From Bacillota bacterium (GTDB lineage: Bacteria > Bacillota > Clostridia > Christensenellales > SZUA-584): a stretch of 50,786 nt of DNA. How positions within the stretch are numbered: position 1 is the stretch's first letter; each line of letters opens with the position of its first letter. The stretch lies in contig JAEWTL010000028.1 in NCBI GenBank assembly GCA_023459495.1, positions 1 to 50,786 of the forward strand, written 5' to 3'. The notes below the pieces were generated by a model. The model made no database searches, was not told the origin of the DNA, and saw only the letters and a list, made by a program, of their open reading frames with translations. Both the position numbers and the translations under genes were made by a program. This document shows positions 31,762 through 39,669 of the stretch, piece after piece.

Positions 31762-34749
31762 TTATGGCCCGGTTCCCGAATATAGCGCTGCGAGCTGGTC
31801 GGTATACGTGCTCAGTGCATTGGTCTTCTGCTCAATCGCGCCTGCGGTCGCGTCCGGTGAGGCGATCAGCGTCTCCAGATCGGAGATCATGCCGGAAAGC
31901 GTCTCGCGGTCCGCCATGGGGATGGACAGCGCGGAGTTGGCCAGCAGCGCTTTGGACTCCGTGATTTGCTGCTGCGCCGCCGTAATGGCGGTCTGCTGTG
32001 CTGTATACGCATCATACCATTCCTGAGTATGGATGCCGCAATAGTAATTGTAGTACTCCGGCATATCAGTCGTCAACGACTCTATGGGTACGTCCGGCCG
32101 GACGAAGACGTATGGGCCAAGATAAGTTGTACGCTGCTCGGGCGTCAGTTGCCAGTAGTATGAGCCGCTGTCCAGGAAGAATATGAGCTGATTCGTTACT
32201 TCTTCCGCCGGACAATACTCTCCGGCCAACAGACCGCTTTCGCTGCAGACCGACAACAGGGCATGGACGTTGCATTCCTCAGTGGGCTCTGTGCCGCTTA
32301 CAAACCACGCATTGATCGTGGGATGCTTGCTGTCCGCGCGGCAGGCGTCGGTGGCCAGCAGACCGGATACGCTGCAGACCTCCCGCTGTACGAGGCCGAG
32401 TGAAGCAGGGTCGGAGTCGATAATCGCCCCGCCTTTATTCGGATACTTGTTGGTTTCCTCTCCGCTTTCGTATATCTTGGACATGATATACTGCCAGAGC
32501 GGTGCGGCGGAGGAAGACGCATAAACGTCGCTGGCCAGCGGTTTATACTCGTCGCTGCCGATCCAGAGTGTGGCTGTATAATCCGGCGTAATACCCGCAA
32601 ACAGCACGCCCGTGGCGTTCTGCACGGTGCCGGTTTTGCCGCCTACGGTCACACCATCGATTTTCGCCTTGGAGCCGGTGCCGTTCTGCACCGCGTTGAC
32701 GAGCATGTCGGTCATGAGCCAGGCGGTGGATGGCTGGAAAACCGCGCGCTCGTTTCGAATGTCGTCCGCATCAAGGATTATGTTGCCATCCCGGTCCTCC
32801 ACACGGGTGAATGACAGCGGCTCCTGATACGTGCCGCTGTTGGCGATGGTGGCGTAAGCGCCTGCGAGTTCAATGGGCGTGATGCCCGAATCGCCGAGCG
32901 CCAGTCCGGAGGGCGTTTTGCTGATATGCAGCGGGTTGATGCCCATGTAGGTCAGGTAGTTGTACGAGGTGTCGAGCGTGACCAGATTCATCAGCGTCCA
33001 TGCGGTCGCGCTGTTGAGCGACTGCTCGACCGCTTTGCGCAGCGTCACCGGGCCGTAGTATTTGCTGCCGCCACCGGGATAACCGTCTTCTGTGTTCCAG
33101 CCTTCGATGGGCAGCGGCAAATTGGGCACAACGGTACCGTCCGAATATCCAAGGTCGAGGGCAGGCGCGTAGACGGAGATCGGCTTGATCGACGATCCGA
33201 CCGGCATCGAAATCTGATAGGTCCGGTTGAGCGTCTTCTTGGCTTCGGGTACCGTCCGGCCGCCCACAACAGCCTTCAGCTGGCCCGTGTGCTGGTCGAG
33301 CACCACGAACGCTGCCTGTGGCTGAATGATTTCGGTGATGGTACCGTCGCTGTTTTCGTGTTTGACAACCGAATCCGCCGAATTCTTCATCTCCGGATAC
33401 CGGTCCCACGCCTCAAGGCATTGCTCCGCTGTCTGCTGAACGGCACGATCCACGGTAGTGTAGATGCGGTAGCCCTGTGTCCGCAGCTCCGTTTCAATGG
33501 CGGCGCGGTTGGCATCCGTATCTTCCTTGCCACGCGCTTTTAAGAGGTGCGTGATCACGTCATAAACGGCGTATTCCACGAAGTAAGGCATCTCGTACAT
33601 CTTGCTGACGCTCGATTCCTCCTGCACATAGACTGTGTCGGTGAGCGCCGCCTGATATTCTTCCTTGGTGATATAGCCCGCGATATACATCTGCTCCAGC
33701 ACGTGGTCGGTGCGGTCGTTGATGATCGACGGATCATCAACGACGTAATAGCAGCGCCGCGGATTGTATTTATACGGATACTGCGTAATGCCTGCCAGCA
33801 TGGCGCATTCGCGCAGAGAAAGCTTTGAGAGGTCTTTGCCGAAATAGTCCAGTGCTGCGGCCTTTACGCCGTAATTGGAACCGCCGAGGCTGATCGTATT
33901 GAGATAGGCTTCGAGGATCTGTTCCTTGTTATAGGTCTGCTCAAGCTGCATCGCAAGGTACGCTTCCTGTATCTTGCGCTTGTAGGTGCGCTCGGTGGAC
34001 AGCAGGCTGTTTTTGACGAGCTGCTGCGTGAGGGTACTGCCGCCCTGCACGTTGTTGTTCATAAGGTTGCTGATGAACGCGCCGACCAGCCGCTTAACGT
34101 CCACGCCGGAGTGATAATAGAAGCGCACGTCCTCAATGGAGATCACGGCATCCTGCAGGTACACGGGAATCTCGTCGAGCGAGGCCCAGTCGCGGTTCTC
34201 GCTGCCGGTGTACATCGTGATGAGTTGGTTATTGCAGTCGTAGATGTAAGAAGTTTCAGCCTGTTCTTCAATCTCGGCAGTGTCGAGCGTAGGTGTGGTC
34301 TCCATATAAGCTTTGGCGATGCCCACCAGCGTACCAATGCCTGCTGAGCCGATCATGAAGATCAGCACAAGGACCAGCCGGAAGGACGTCAGCAGCACGC
34401 TGATCACAAAGCCGGGACGCTTGTTGCGCGGGGTGAACATGGAAACGTGCTCCTTACCTTCGCCGGAAAGGTGCTCGCGGGAGATATACGGCAGTTCGTG
34501 CGGCCCTTTGCGCACGGGCTTTACTTTGCGCTGCGGATCGGCCAGACTCTGTACGCCTTCAAAGGGGCGCGTTTGATCACTGGCAGCATCCTGTTCGCCC
34601 TCCTCGTCATAAAATGAAGCGTTCCGCCTGCCCGTGTGCGAAAAGAGCACGGCAATACGGCCGACAATTTGCCGGAAGGAAGAGCCAAGCTTTTTGAAAA
34701 ATGACGAATGCCGGGCCGAACGGCTATCAGGCTCGCGGTTATCGCTCAT
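31762..34749 (-). CDS. Class A penicillin-binding protein, PBP1a-like, 995 residues
   Basis: Second bifunctional peptidoglycan synthase. A long charged cytosolic N-terminus (1-112) precedes a transmembrane helix (about 113-140). The GT51 domain (about 165-345) has SIEDVRFYYHSGVD and QGGSTLTQQLVKN. The transpeptidase domain (about 440-760) has GSSIKP, SLNSATA and GGKTGTVQN. The C-terminal 230 residues hold several Cys (VCSVSGLLATDAC and VCSESGLLAGEYC, an internal repeat) and a final helical coiled-coil of about 85 residues. AAGGATACG precedes the ATG. The tail is longer than in model PBPs and may bind another wall or division protein. Confidence 0.93.
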   Translation of the reverse strand: MSDNREPDSRSARHSSFFKKLGSSFRQIVGRIAVLFSHTGRRNASFYDEEGEQDAASDQTRPFEGVQSLADPQRKVKPVRKGPHELPYISREHLSGEGKEHVSMFTPRNKRPGFVISVLLTSFRLVLVLIFMIGSAGIGTLVGIAKAYMETTPTLDTAEIEEQAETSYIYDCNNQLITMYTGSENRDWASLDEIPVYLQDAVISIEDVRFYYHSGVDVKRLVGAFISNLMNNNVQGGSTLTQQLVKNSLLSTERTYKRKIQEAYLAMQLEQTYNKEQILEAYLNTISLGGSNYGVKAAALDYFGKDLSKLSLRECAMLAGITQYPYKYNPRRCYYVVDDPSIINDRTDHVLEQMYIAGYITKEEYQAALTDTVYVQEESSVSKMYEMPYFVEYAVYDVITHLLKARGKEDTDANRAAIETELRTQGYRIYTTVDRAVQQTAEQCLEAWDRYPEMKNSADSVVKHENSDGTITEIIQPQAAFVVLDQHTGQLKAVVGGRTVPEAKKTLNRTYQISMPVGSSIKPISVYAPALDLGYSDGTVVPNLPLPIEGWNTEDGYPGGGSKYYGPVTLRKAVEQSLNSATAWTLMNLVTLDTSYNYLTYMGINPLHISKTPSGLALGDSGITPIELAGAYATIANSGTYQEPLSFTRVEDRDGNIILDADDIRNERAVFQPSTAWLMTDMLVNAVQNGTGSKAKIDGVTVGGKTGTVQNATGVLFAGITPDYTATLWIGSDEYKPLASDVYASSSAAPLWQYIMSKIYESGEETNKYPNKGGAIIDSDPASLGLVQREVCSVSGLLATDACRADSKHPTINAWFVSGTEPTEECNVHALLSVCSESGLLAGEYCPAEEVTNQLIFFLDSGSYYWQLTPEQRTTYLGPYVFVRPDVPIESLTTDMPEYYNYYCGIHTQEWYDAYTAQQTAITAAQQQITESKALLANSALSIPMADRETLSGMISDLETLIASPDATAGAIEQKTNALSTYTDQLAALYSGTGP

Positions 34750-34882
34750 AAACGTATCCTTTGCGCATTTTTACCCATTATACCACAGCATGGCTTTGCA
34801 TGCACGCCCATGCGGCATTGTTTACAAATCATGCAGTGTATCGCTTTGGCGCGGTCCGCATAGTGTATAGCAGGGTGATTGT

Positions 34883-35545
34883 ATGGTTCGTAAAAAAAGG
34901 AAGATACGGGGAAGCATCATCGTTGTTTTGGTGCTGGTCCTGATTTTCGTCGTGTACATACTGATCGACAATTCGGTGCGGCCTACAATATTGAGCCTGA
35001 CCGAAGCGCGTTTACGCGCCATTGGTGTCAAGGCGATGAACGATGCGGTACAGGAAACCATCGGTAGCGGCGTGGCATATACCGACCTCATCGAAATCGA
35101 AAAGGACAACAACGGCAGGATCGCACTGATATCAGCCAATACCGGACTAATGAACAGCCTCGCCGCCCAAACAGCCAACTGCGCGCAAGATAAAATCTTA
35201 AACATTGGAGCACAGGGCGTCAGTATTCCCATCGGCACCATCGTCGGCGGCCAGCTCATGACAGGCCGCGGCCCGTCCATCAAAGTTAAGATACAGCCTG
35301 TGGGCTCGGTGACATCACAGTTCAGCTCACAGTTCGAGACCGCGGGCATCAACCAGACGCGCCACCGCATTTATCTCACACTCACCGCCACAGTCAAGAT
35401 CGTGGTAGGCAACACCTCGCAGTCGGTCGATATCTCGACGCAGGTACTCGTGTCAGATACCATTATTATCGGTGATGTGCCGCAGAGCTATTTTCAGGGC
35501 AGTCAGGACGAACTGCTGAATTTGCTGCCAGGAGGCTCGGATTAA
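34883..35545 (+). CDS. yunB: Sporulation protein YunB
   Basis: A 220-residue protein with a basic start (MVRKKRKIRG), one transmembrane helix (about 11-28) and an extracytoplasmic domain. LTEARLRAIGVKAMNDAVQETI and the repeated use of IPIGTIVGGQLMTGRGPSI and VKIQPVGSVTSQFSSQFETAGINQTRH are hallmarks of YunB. In Bacillus it is made in the mother cell under SigE and is needed for normal sporulation. ATG 34883 follows AGGGTGAT. A CATAGTGT at about 34859 could be a SigE -10, weakly. Confidence 0.9.
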   Translation: MVRKKRKIRGSIIVVLVLVLIFVVYILIDNSVRPTILSLTEARLRAIGVKAMNDAVQETIGSGVAYTDLIEIEKDNNGRIALISANTGLMNSLAAQTANCAQDKILNIGAQGVSIPIGTIVGGQLMTGRGPSIKVKIQPVGSVTSQFSSQFETAGINQTRHRIYLTLTATVKIVVGNTSQSVDISTQVLVSDTIIIGDVPQSYFQGSQDELLNLLPGGSD

Positions 35546-35554
35546 GCGTTTTTG

Positions 35555-35583
35555 TTGAATGCACGGCAATTGTATGCTATTAT
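35555..35583 (+). promoter_or_regulatory. Promoter of the yebC-like gene
   Basis: TTGAAT (35555-35560), 17-base spacer, TATTAT (35578-35583), 36 bases before the ATG. Confidence 0.65.
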
Positions 35584-35618
35584 AACCAAAGATTAATTGT
35601 AATTTACGGGAGAGCGGT

Positions 35619-36341
35619 ATGTCAGGACACTCGAAATGGGCCAACATTAAGAATAAGAAAGAACGCACAGACGCCAAGCGCGGCAAGATATTCACCAAGA
35701 TCGGCCGTGAGATCGCCGTGGCGGTAAAGGAAGGCGGGGACAACCCGAACGCCAACTCCAAGCTGAAGGACATCATTGCCAAGGCCAAGGCGAACAATAT
35801 GCCGAACGATACCATCACGCGTTCCATCAAGAAGGCGGCGGGTGAGCTCGGCGATATCAACTACGAAGATATCATCTACGAAGGCTATGGCCCGGGCGGT
35901 GTCGCGGTTATCGTGGAAGCGCTAACCGACAACCGTAACCGCACCGCGAGCGACGTGCGGCACAGCTTTGATAAAAACGGCGGCAGCCTTGGCGCATCGG
36001 GCTGCGTAGCGTGGATGTTTGAGCGCAAGGGCGTAATCGCCATTGAAAAGGCGGACGGCGTCGACGAGGACGAAGTGATGCTCATGGCCATTGATGCGGG
36101 TGCGAGCGACGTGCAGGCCGACGACGAAATGCTGGAGGTCATTACGGATACCGCGACCTTCTCGGCAGTGCGCGAAGCGTTGGAGAAGGCTGGTCTGGTT
36201 TTTGCGGATGCCGATATTCAGATGGTGCCTTCAAACACGGTGGACGTGACAGAGGAGACTCAGGAGAGCGTACAAAAGCTGTTGGATATGCTCGAAGACA
36301 ACGACGATGTGCAGAACGTGTATCACAACGCCGTGATGTGA
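35619..36341 (+). CDS. yebC: YebC/PmpR family protein
   Basis: A 240-residue cytosolic protein with the invariant start MSGHSKWANIKNKKERTDAKRG, the central YEDIIYEGYGPGGVAVIVEALTDNRNRT and the FDKNGGSLGASGCVAWMFERKG segment. The family was long called transcriptional regulator; recent work links members to resolution of ribosome stalling on proline-rich sequences. In a genome with a Pro-rich repeat protein nearby this may matter, which is speculation. It is behind its own promoter. Confidence 0.95.
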   Translation: MSGHSKWANIKNKKERTDAKRGKIFTKIGREIAVAVKEGGDNPNANSKLKDIIAKAKANNMPNDTITRSIKKAAGELGDINYEDIIYEGYGPGGVAVIVEALTDNRNRTASDVRHSFDKNGGSLGASGCVAWMFERKGVIAIEKADGVDEDEVMLMAIDAGASDVQADDEMLEVITDTATFSAVREALEKAGLVFADADIQMVPSNTVDVTEETQESVQKLLDMLEDNDDVQNVYHNAVM

Positions 36342-36373
36342 GCGAATAAACGCCGGACAAAATACAAAAAACT

Positions 36374-36407
36374 ATCCCGAAGAACGATGTTCGGAGGGAT
36401 TTTTTTT
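36374..36407 (+). terminator. Hairpin plus T run overlapping the bofC-like start
   Basis: ATCCC-GAA (36374-36381) pairs with TTC-GGGAT (36390-36392 and 36396-36400), with a small bulge, and seven T follow. The 3' arm contains the GGAGGG ribosome site and the T run leads into the TTG start codon at 36406. It would end yebC transcripts. Confidence 0.55.
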
Positions 36408-36969
36408 GCGCGGACACAGGATTGTGCTGCTCGCGGTAATCGTGCTTCTGCTCGGCGGGGCCGGGCTGACGGGCTATCTGATGGCACGGGAGGAACCGCG
36501 GCTGCGTGCGGAACCTTCGCCGACTGCGGCTGCGGTGGCGGAAGGGGGAGGCGTGCGAATCGGTAAGGACGCAACGGTACGCTGGGAGTACGTTTACGAG
36601 ATGTGCGGACACACGGTTGCGGTGGAGACGGTGGCTGACGAAAAGCTGGTCGGGCTGGCGTTTACGCAATTGCAGGAGCTGTACCCGGACGCGCGCATCG
36701 TAGCGTTCGATGAGGACGAAGTGGTGCTGCGAAGAACCTTCGCCTGCTACTGCCCGGAGCATTACATACTTAAAAAAGACGGCGACGAACTTGCGGTATA
36801 CCGTACAAAAGAAGGTGCGGACGAACAGCGTGTTTACCGTTTGGTTCATATCCGTTTTGACGACATCGAAAAAAGCGAACAAAACGTACTCGCAATTGGC
36901 CGCGTATTCGACAGCCTTCAGGACGCAGAAAGCTATATTGCTGATGTTTTGGGCGATAGTGAACCATAA
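36406..36969 (+). CDS. BofC-like sporulation protein
   Basis: A 187-residue protein with an N-terminal membrane or signal helix (about 5-24) and an extracytoplasmic domain. The C-terminal half (about 120-185: ILKKDGDELAVYR, HIRFDDIEKSEQNVLAIGRVFDSLQDAESYIADV) follows the pattern of the BofC C-terminal domain. In Bacillus BofC inhibits forespore signalling protease SpoIVB. Identification is by pattern, not alignment. The start is TTG, with GGAGGG eight bases upstream. The neighbour yunB fits a sporulation role. Confidence 0.6.
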   Translation: MRGHRIVLLAVIVLLLGGAGLTGYLMAREEPRLRAEPSPTAAAVAEGGGVRIGKDATVRWEYVYEMCGHTVAVETVADEKLVGLAFTQLQELYPDARIVAFDEDEVVLRRTFACYCPEHYILKKDGDELAVYRTKEGADEQRVYRLVHIRFDDIEKSEQNVLAIGRVFDSLQDAESYIADVLGDSEP

Positions 36970-36985
36970 GCGCAACATTTCCCAT

Positions 36986-37014
36986 TTGACTCCAAAGTGA
37001 TTGCGTAGTATCAT
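36986..37014 (+). promoter_or_regulatory. Promoter of the FMN riboswitch-ribU unit
   Basis: TTGACT (36986-36991), 17-base spacer, TATCAT (37009-37014). Transcription would begin about 37021, just before the aptamer. Confidence 0.7.
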
Positions 37015-37036
37015 GGGTTCATCAATTAAATATGTT

Positions 37037-37145
37037 TGTCTTCGGGGCAGGGTGAAATTCCCTGACCGGCGGTAACAGTCCGCGAGCGCAAGCTGACACG
37101 GTGAAATTCCGTGACCGACAGTATAGTCTGGATGGTAGAAGCAAC
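37037..37145 (+). ncRNA. FMN riboswitch (RFN element)
   Basis: The conserved blocks of the RFN aptamer are all present: CTTCGGGGCAGGGTGAAATT, CCTGACCGGCGGT, the AGTCCGCGAGC segment, CGGTGAAATTCCG and GACCGACAGTATAGTCTGG followed by ATGGTAGAAG. FMN binding should stop expression of the riboflavin transporter gene downstream by way of the terminator at 37166. Confidence 0.96.
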
Positions 37146-37165
37146 ACATCTTTTTATGTGGTGTG

Positions 37166-37195
37166 ATGCCCCGGAGCTTTTCGGGGCATTTTTAT
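37166..37195 (+). terminator. Expression-platform terminator of the FMN riboswitch
   Basis: Stem ATGCCCCG (37166-37173) with CGGGGCAT (37182-37189), then TTTTTATT. A competing ACACAT/ATGTGGTGT pairing (37144-37164) may act before it. Confidence 0.85.
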
Positions 37196-37219
37196 TGCTC
37201 CGGGGAAAGGAGAAAAGAC

Positions 37220-37831
37220 ATGACAGATCGTACTAAGGCTTCTCGCAGACTGCGCTTCATCGTAATCGCAGGCGTGCTTGCCGCAATTTCCACCGGGCTT
37301 CGCTTTTTGGAGACACCGCTTCCGCTGATGCCGGGATTTCTTAAGCTGGACTTCAGCAACATTCCGGCACTCATCGGCGGTTTTGCGCTGGGACCTGTGG
37401 CTGGAACCGCCATACTGTTGATCAAAAACCTGATTTATCTGCCGTTTACATCCACGCTGGGCGTGGGGGAGATCGCGGACTTCGTTATCAGTGCCACGCT
37501 CATACTGCCCGCATCGCTGATCTACAAGTATCATAAATCCCGCAAGGGAGCAGTCGCCGGCATGGCGGCAGGCAGTGCGCTTATGTCCTTTGTGGCCGGG
37601 CCACTGATGAACTACTTTGTGCTGATACCGTTTTATGCCGCGGTGTTCTTCGGGTCCTCCGTGGACGCGATCATTGACCTCGCGGCTGCGGTAAACCCCG
37701 GCATTACGAGCGTTTGGACATACATCCTGTTTGCGGTGGTGCCGTTCAATATCGTCAAATGCCTCGCGGTCTGCGTCGTAACCGGACTGCTCTATAAACC
37801 GCTCTCGCCGCTGCTGCACAAGTACCGCTGA
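37220..37831 (+). CDS. ribU: Riboflavin ECF transporter S component
   Basis: Substrate-binding membrane subunit (203 residues, about five to six helices) of an ECF transporter for riboflavin. It works with the shared EcfA/EcfT module, which is not in this window. The segments LKLDFSNIPALIGGFALGPVAG and LIKNLIYLPFTSTLGVGEIADF are typical of RibU. AAAGGAG precedes ATG 37220. The FMN riboswitch directly upstream confirms the substrate class. Confidence 0.95.
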   Translation: MTDRTKASRRLRFIVIAGVLAAISTGLRFLETPLPLMPGFLKLDFSNIPALIGGFALGPVAGTAILLIKNLIYLPFTSTLGVGEIADFVISATLILPASLIYKYHKSRKGAVAGMAAGSALMSFVAGPLMNYFVLIPFYAAVFFGSSVDAIIDLAAAVNPGITSVWTYILFAVVPFNIVKCLAVCVVTGLLYKPLSPLLHKYR

Positions 37832-37884
37832 TTCATTGCATCCGCGCGCCTTTTCGGGTATACTGCACAGGAAAGGAAGCGGAG

Positions 37885-38301
37885 ATGGTCGGACAATTTG
37901 AAACATACAGCGCAGAAGAGACGCGGCTGCTGGGGAAAATGCTGGGGGAGAGCCTCAAAGCAGGAGATATTATCGCGCTGACGGGCGGGCTTGGCGCAGG
38001 CAAGACGGTGTTTGCAAAGGGCATTGCGGAAGGGCTCGGCGTCATGGGCGAGGTGGTCAGCCCCACGTTTACGCTGCAGCGTACCTATCCAGGCACCCGC
38101 ACGCTGCACCATTTCGATCTGTACCGCATCGAGGACGAGGATGAGCTTCGCAATATCGGCTTTTACGATACGCTCGGTGAAGGCGTGTGCGTGATCGAAT
38201 GGGCGGAGCGATCGGAGGATCTGCCGTCCTGCATTGAGGTAACGCTTTCCGGCAGCGGCAATGACCCGCGGCTCATCAGAATCGAGGATAACCGGCCATG
38301 A
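37885..38301 (+). CDS. tsaE: tRNA threonylcarbamoyladenosine biosynthesis ATPase
   Basis: A 138-residue P-loop ATPase that helps TsaB/TsaD make the t6A modification of tRNA. Walker A GGLGAGKT is at 34-41; SPTFTLQRTY and HHFDLYRIEDEDEL follow, and VIEWAER is near the C-terminus. All are family features. GGAAGCGGAG lies before the start. It overlaps tsaB by four bases (ATGA). Confidence 0.95.
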   Translation: MVGQFETYSAEETRLLGKMLGESLKAGDIIALTGGLGAGKTVFAKGIAEGLGVMGEVVSPTFTLQRTYPGTRTLHHFDLYRIEDEDELRNIGFYDTLGEGVCVIEWAERSEDLPSCIEVTLSGSGNDPRLIRIEDNRP

Positions 38302-38969
38302 ACATACTTGCGGTGGACTCTTCGGGCAACGTATGCGCGGCGGCCGTGCTGGCGGATGAGCGCATACTGGCCGAGCAATATGTGGACAACTTAAAAACGC
38401 ATTCCGAAACGCTGGAGCTCATGGCGGACGCCTGTCTGGCTGCGGCGGGGCTTAGGCTGCAGGATATTGATCTGTTTGCCTGCGCCGTGGGGCCGGGCTC
38501 GTTCACCGGGCTGCGCATCGGTGTGGGTATGATGAAGGCTTTTTCCCACGCTTCGGGCAAGCCTGTGGTAGGTGTGAACACACTTGACGCACTGGCCTAT
38601 ACCATGGGCGGCACGGATGAACTCGTCTGCCCGGTCATCGACGCGCGGCGGGGCGAAGCATATACCGCAATCTACCGAGGGGGAGAACGCATCGGCGAAT
38701 ACCGTGCGGTGCTTCTGGCGGAGCTTTTGGAAGAACTGAAGGGGCAGCGGGCCGTTTTCTGCGGCGACGCTGCCCTTAAATATGCTCCGGATATCCGGAC
38801 CGCGTCGACGCTGTTCCGCGTGGCGCACCCCGGCATGGCGCTGCAGCGCGCGGGCTCGGTCGGGCTTGTGGCATACCGGCTACATCAGCAGGGCGTGCGC
38901 GGCGACGCGTATACGCTCGAACCGTTCTATCTGCGCGAAACGCAGGCGGAACGGTTAAGGAAAGAATAA
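38298..38969 (+). CDS. tsaB: tRNA threonylcarbamoyladenosine biosynthesis protein TsaB
   Basis: A 223-residue ASKHA-fold partner of TsaD. It begins NILAVDSSG, has the THSETLELM stretch near 40 and the conserved CAVGPGSFTGLRIGVGMMKAF around 65-86. Later VIDARRGEAYTAIYR is seen. It is in the usual tsaE-tsaB-rimI order. tsaD is not in the window. Confidence 0.94.
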   Translation: MNILAVDSSGNVCAAAVLADERILAEQYVDNLKTHSETLELMADACLAAAGLRLQDIDLFACAVGPGSFTGLRIGVGMMKAFSHASGKPVVGVNTLDALAYTMGGTDELVCPVIDARRGEAYTAIYRGGERIGEYRAVLLAELLEELKGQRAVFCGDAALKYAPDIRTASTLFRVAHPGMALQRAGSVGLVAYRLHQQGVRGDAYTLEPFYLRETQAERLRKE

Positions 38970-38970
38970 T

Positions 38971-39444
38971 ATGAGTATCGAATACCGGCTCGCGCGACGC
39001 GGCGACGAGGACGGCATCTACTTTGTGGAAGTAAGCTGCTTCCGCGTACCATGGTCCTTTGACGCAATCGAATACGACGTGGGCTTTAATTCGGACGCGT
39101 TGTACGTTGTGGCGCTGGATAAAGGCCGCGTGATTGGCTTTACGGGTATGCACGTCGTCATCGACGAAGGGCACATCATGAATATGGCCGTGCTGGATGA
39201 ATACCGTAAGCAGGGTATCGGTCAAAAGCTGCTGGAAGCGCTGTTTGAACTGGCACCCGAGGAGGTGCGCAGCTACACGCTTGAAGTGCGTGAAACCAAC
39301 CTCGCCGCAAAGAACCTGTATAAGAAACTCGGCTTTTACGGTGTGGGCATCCGCCGCGCCTACTATACCAACCCTGTCGAAGACGCGCTCATCATGTGGC
39401 GTACACCGGATGCGGATGCCGCCGGGAGTGAAAACACGCCTTGA
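38971..39444 (+). CDS. rimI: Ribosomal protein S18-alanine N-acetyltransferase
   Basis: GNAT acetyltransferase of 157 residues. The acetyl-CoA binding loop is MAVLDEYRKQGIGQKLLEAL (about 70-89), and the C-terminal motif NLAAKNLYKKLGFYGVGIRRAYY is characteristic of RimI. It modifies the N-terminus of S18 and possibly other proteins. The gene starts one base after the tsaB stop. Confidence 0.9.
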   Translation: MSIEYRLARRGDEDGIYFVEVSCFRVPWSFDAIEYDVGFNSDALYVVALDKGRVIGFTGMHVVIDEGHIMNMAVLDEYRKQGIGQKLLEALFELAPEEVRSYTLEVRETNLAAKNLYKKLGFYGVGIRRAYYTNPVEDALIMWRTPDADAAGSENTP

Positions 39445-39469
39445 ACCCATGCAAACAGTTATGTATAAT
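39441..39469 (+). promoter_or_regulatory. Promoter of the ddl-murF unit
   Basis: TTGAAC (39441-39446), 17-base spacer, perfect TATAAT (39464-39469). The -35 overlaps the rimI stop codon. It implies a leader of about 195 bases before ddl. Confidence 0.75.
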
Positions 39470-39475
39470 GGCACG

Positions 39476-39669
39476 GAAGAACATGCGGATGTACCGAATA
39501 TATTGCTCCGGCGATCATAGATATCTCAATGATCAGAGCAATGTACTCCAGCGGACAAACATTTTCTCAGTACATGAATTGGATGTTCGTCCGTCTCCGT
39601 AATCATAAGCATACCAGCGCTCAGGTTGGGCGCTCCAAATGAAGTTTTTGTAAAGGCGGTTAATGGCTG
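39476..39669 (+). promoter_or_regulatory. Structured 5' leader of ddl, candidate cis-regulatory RNA
   Basis: Three successive hairpins can be drawn. The first is ATTGCTC/GAGCAAT (39502-39508 with 39536-39542) enclosing GATCAT/ATGATC. The second is GGACAAACAT/ATGTTCGTCC (starting 39553 and about 39583, one mismatch). The third is AGCGC/GCGCT (39616-39620 with 39630-39634), followed 11 bases later by a short T run. No T-box, known riboswitch core or convincing ORF was recognised. Confidence 0.45.

Noticed and set aside
39476..39669. T-box riboswitch upstream of ddl
   Set aside because: The conserved T-box sequence (AGGGTGGNACCGCG-like) is absent.
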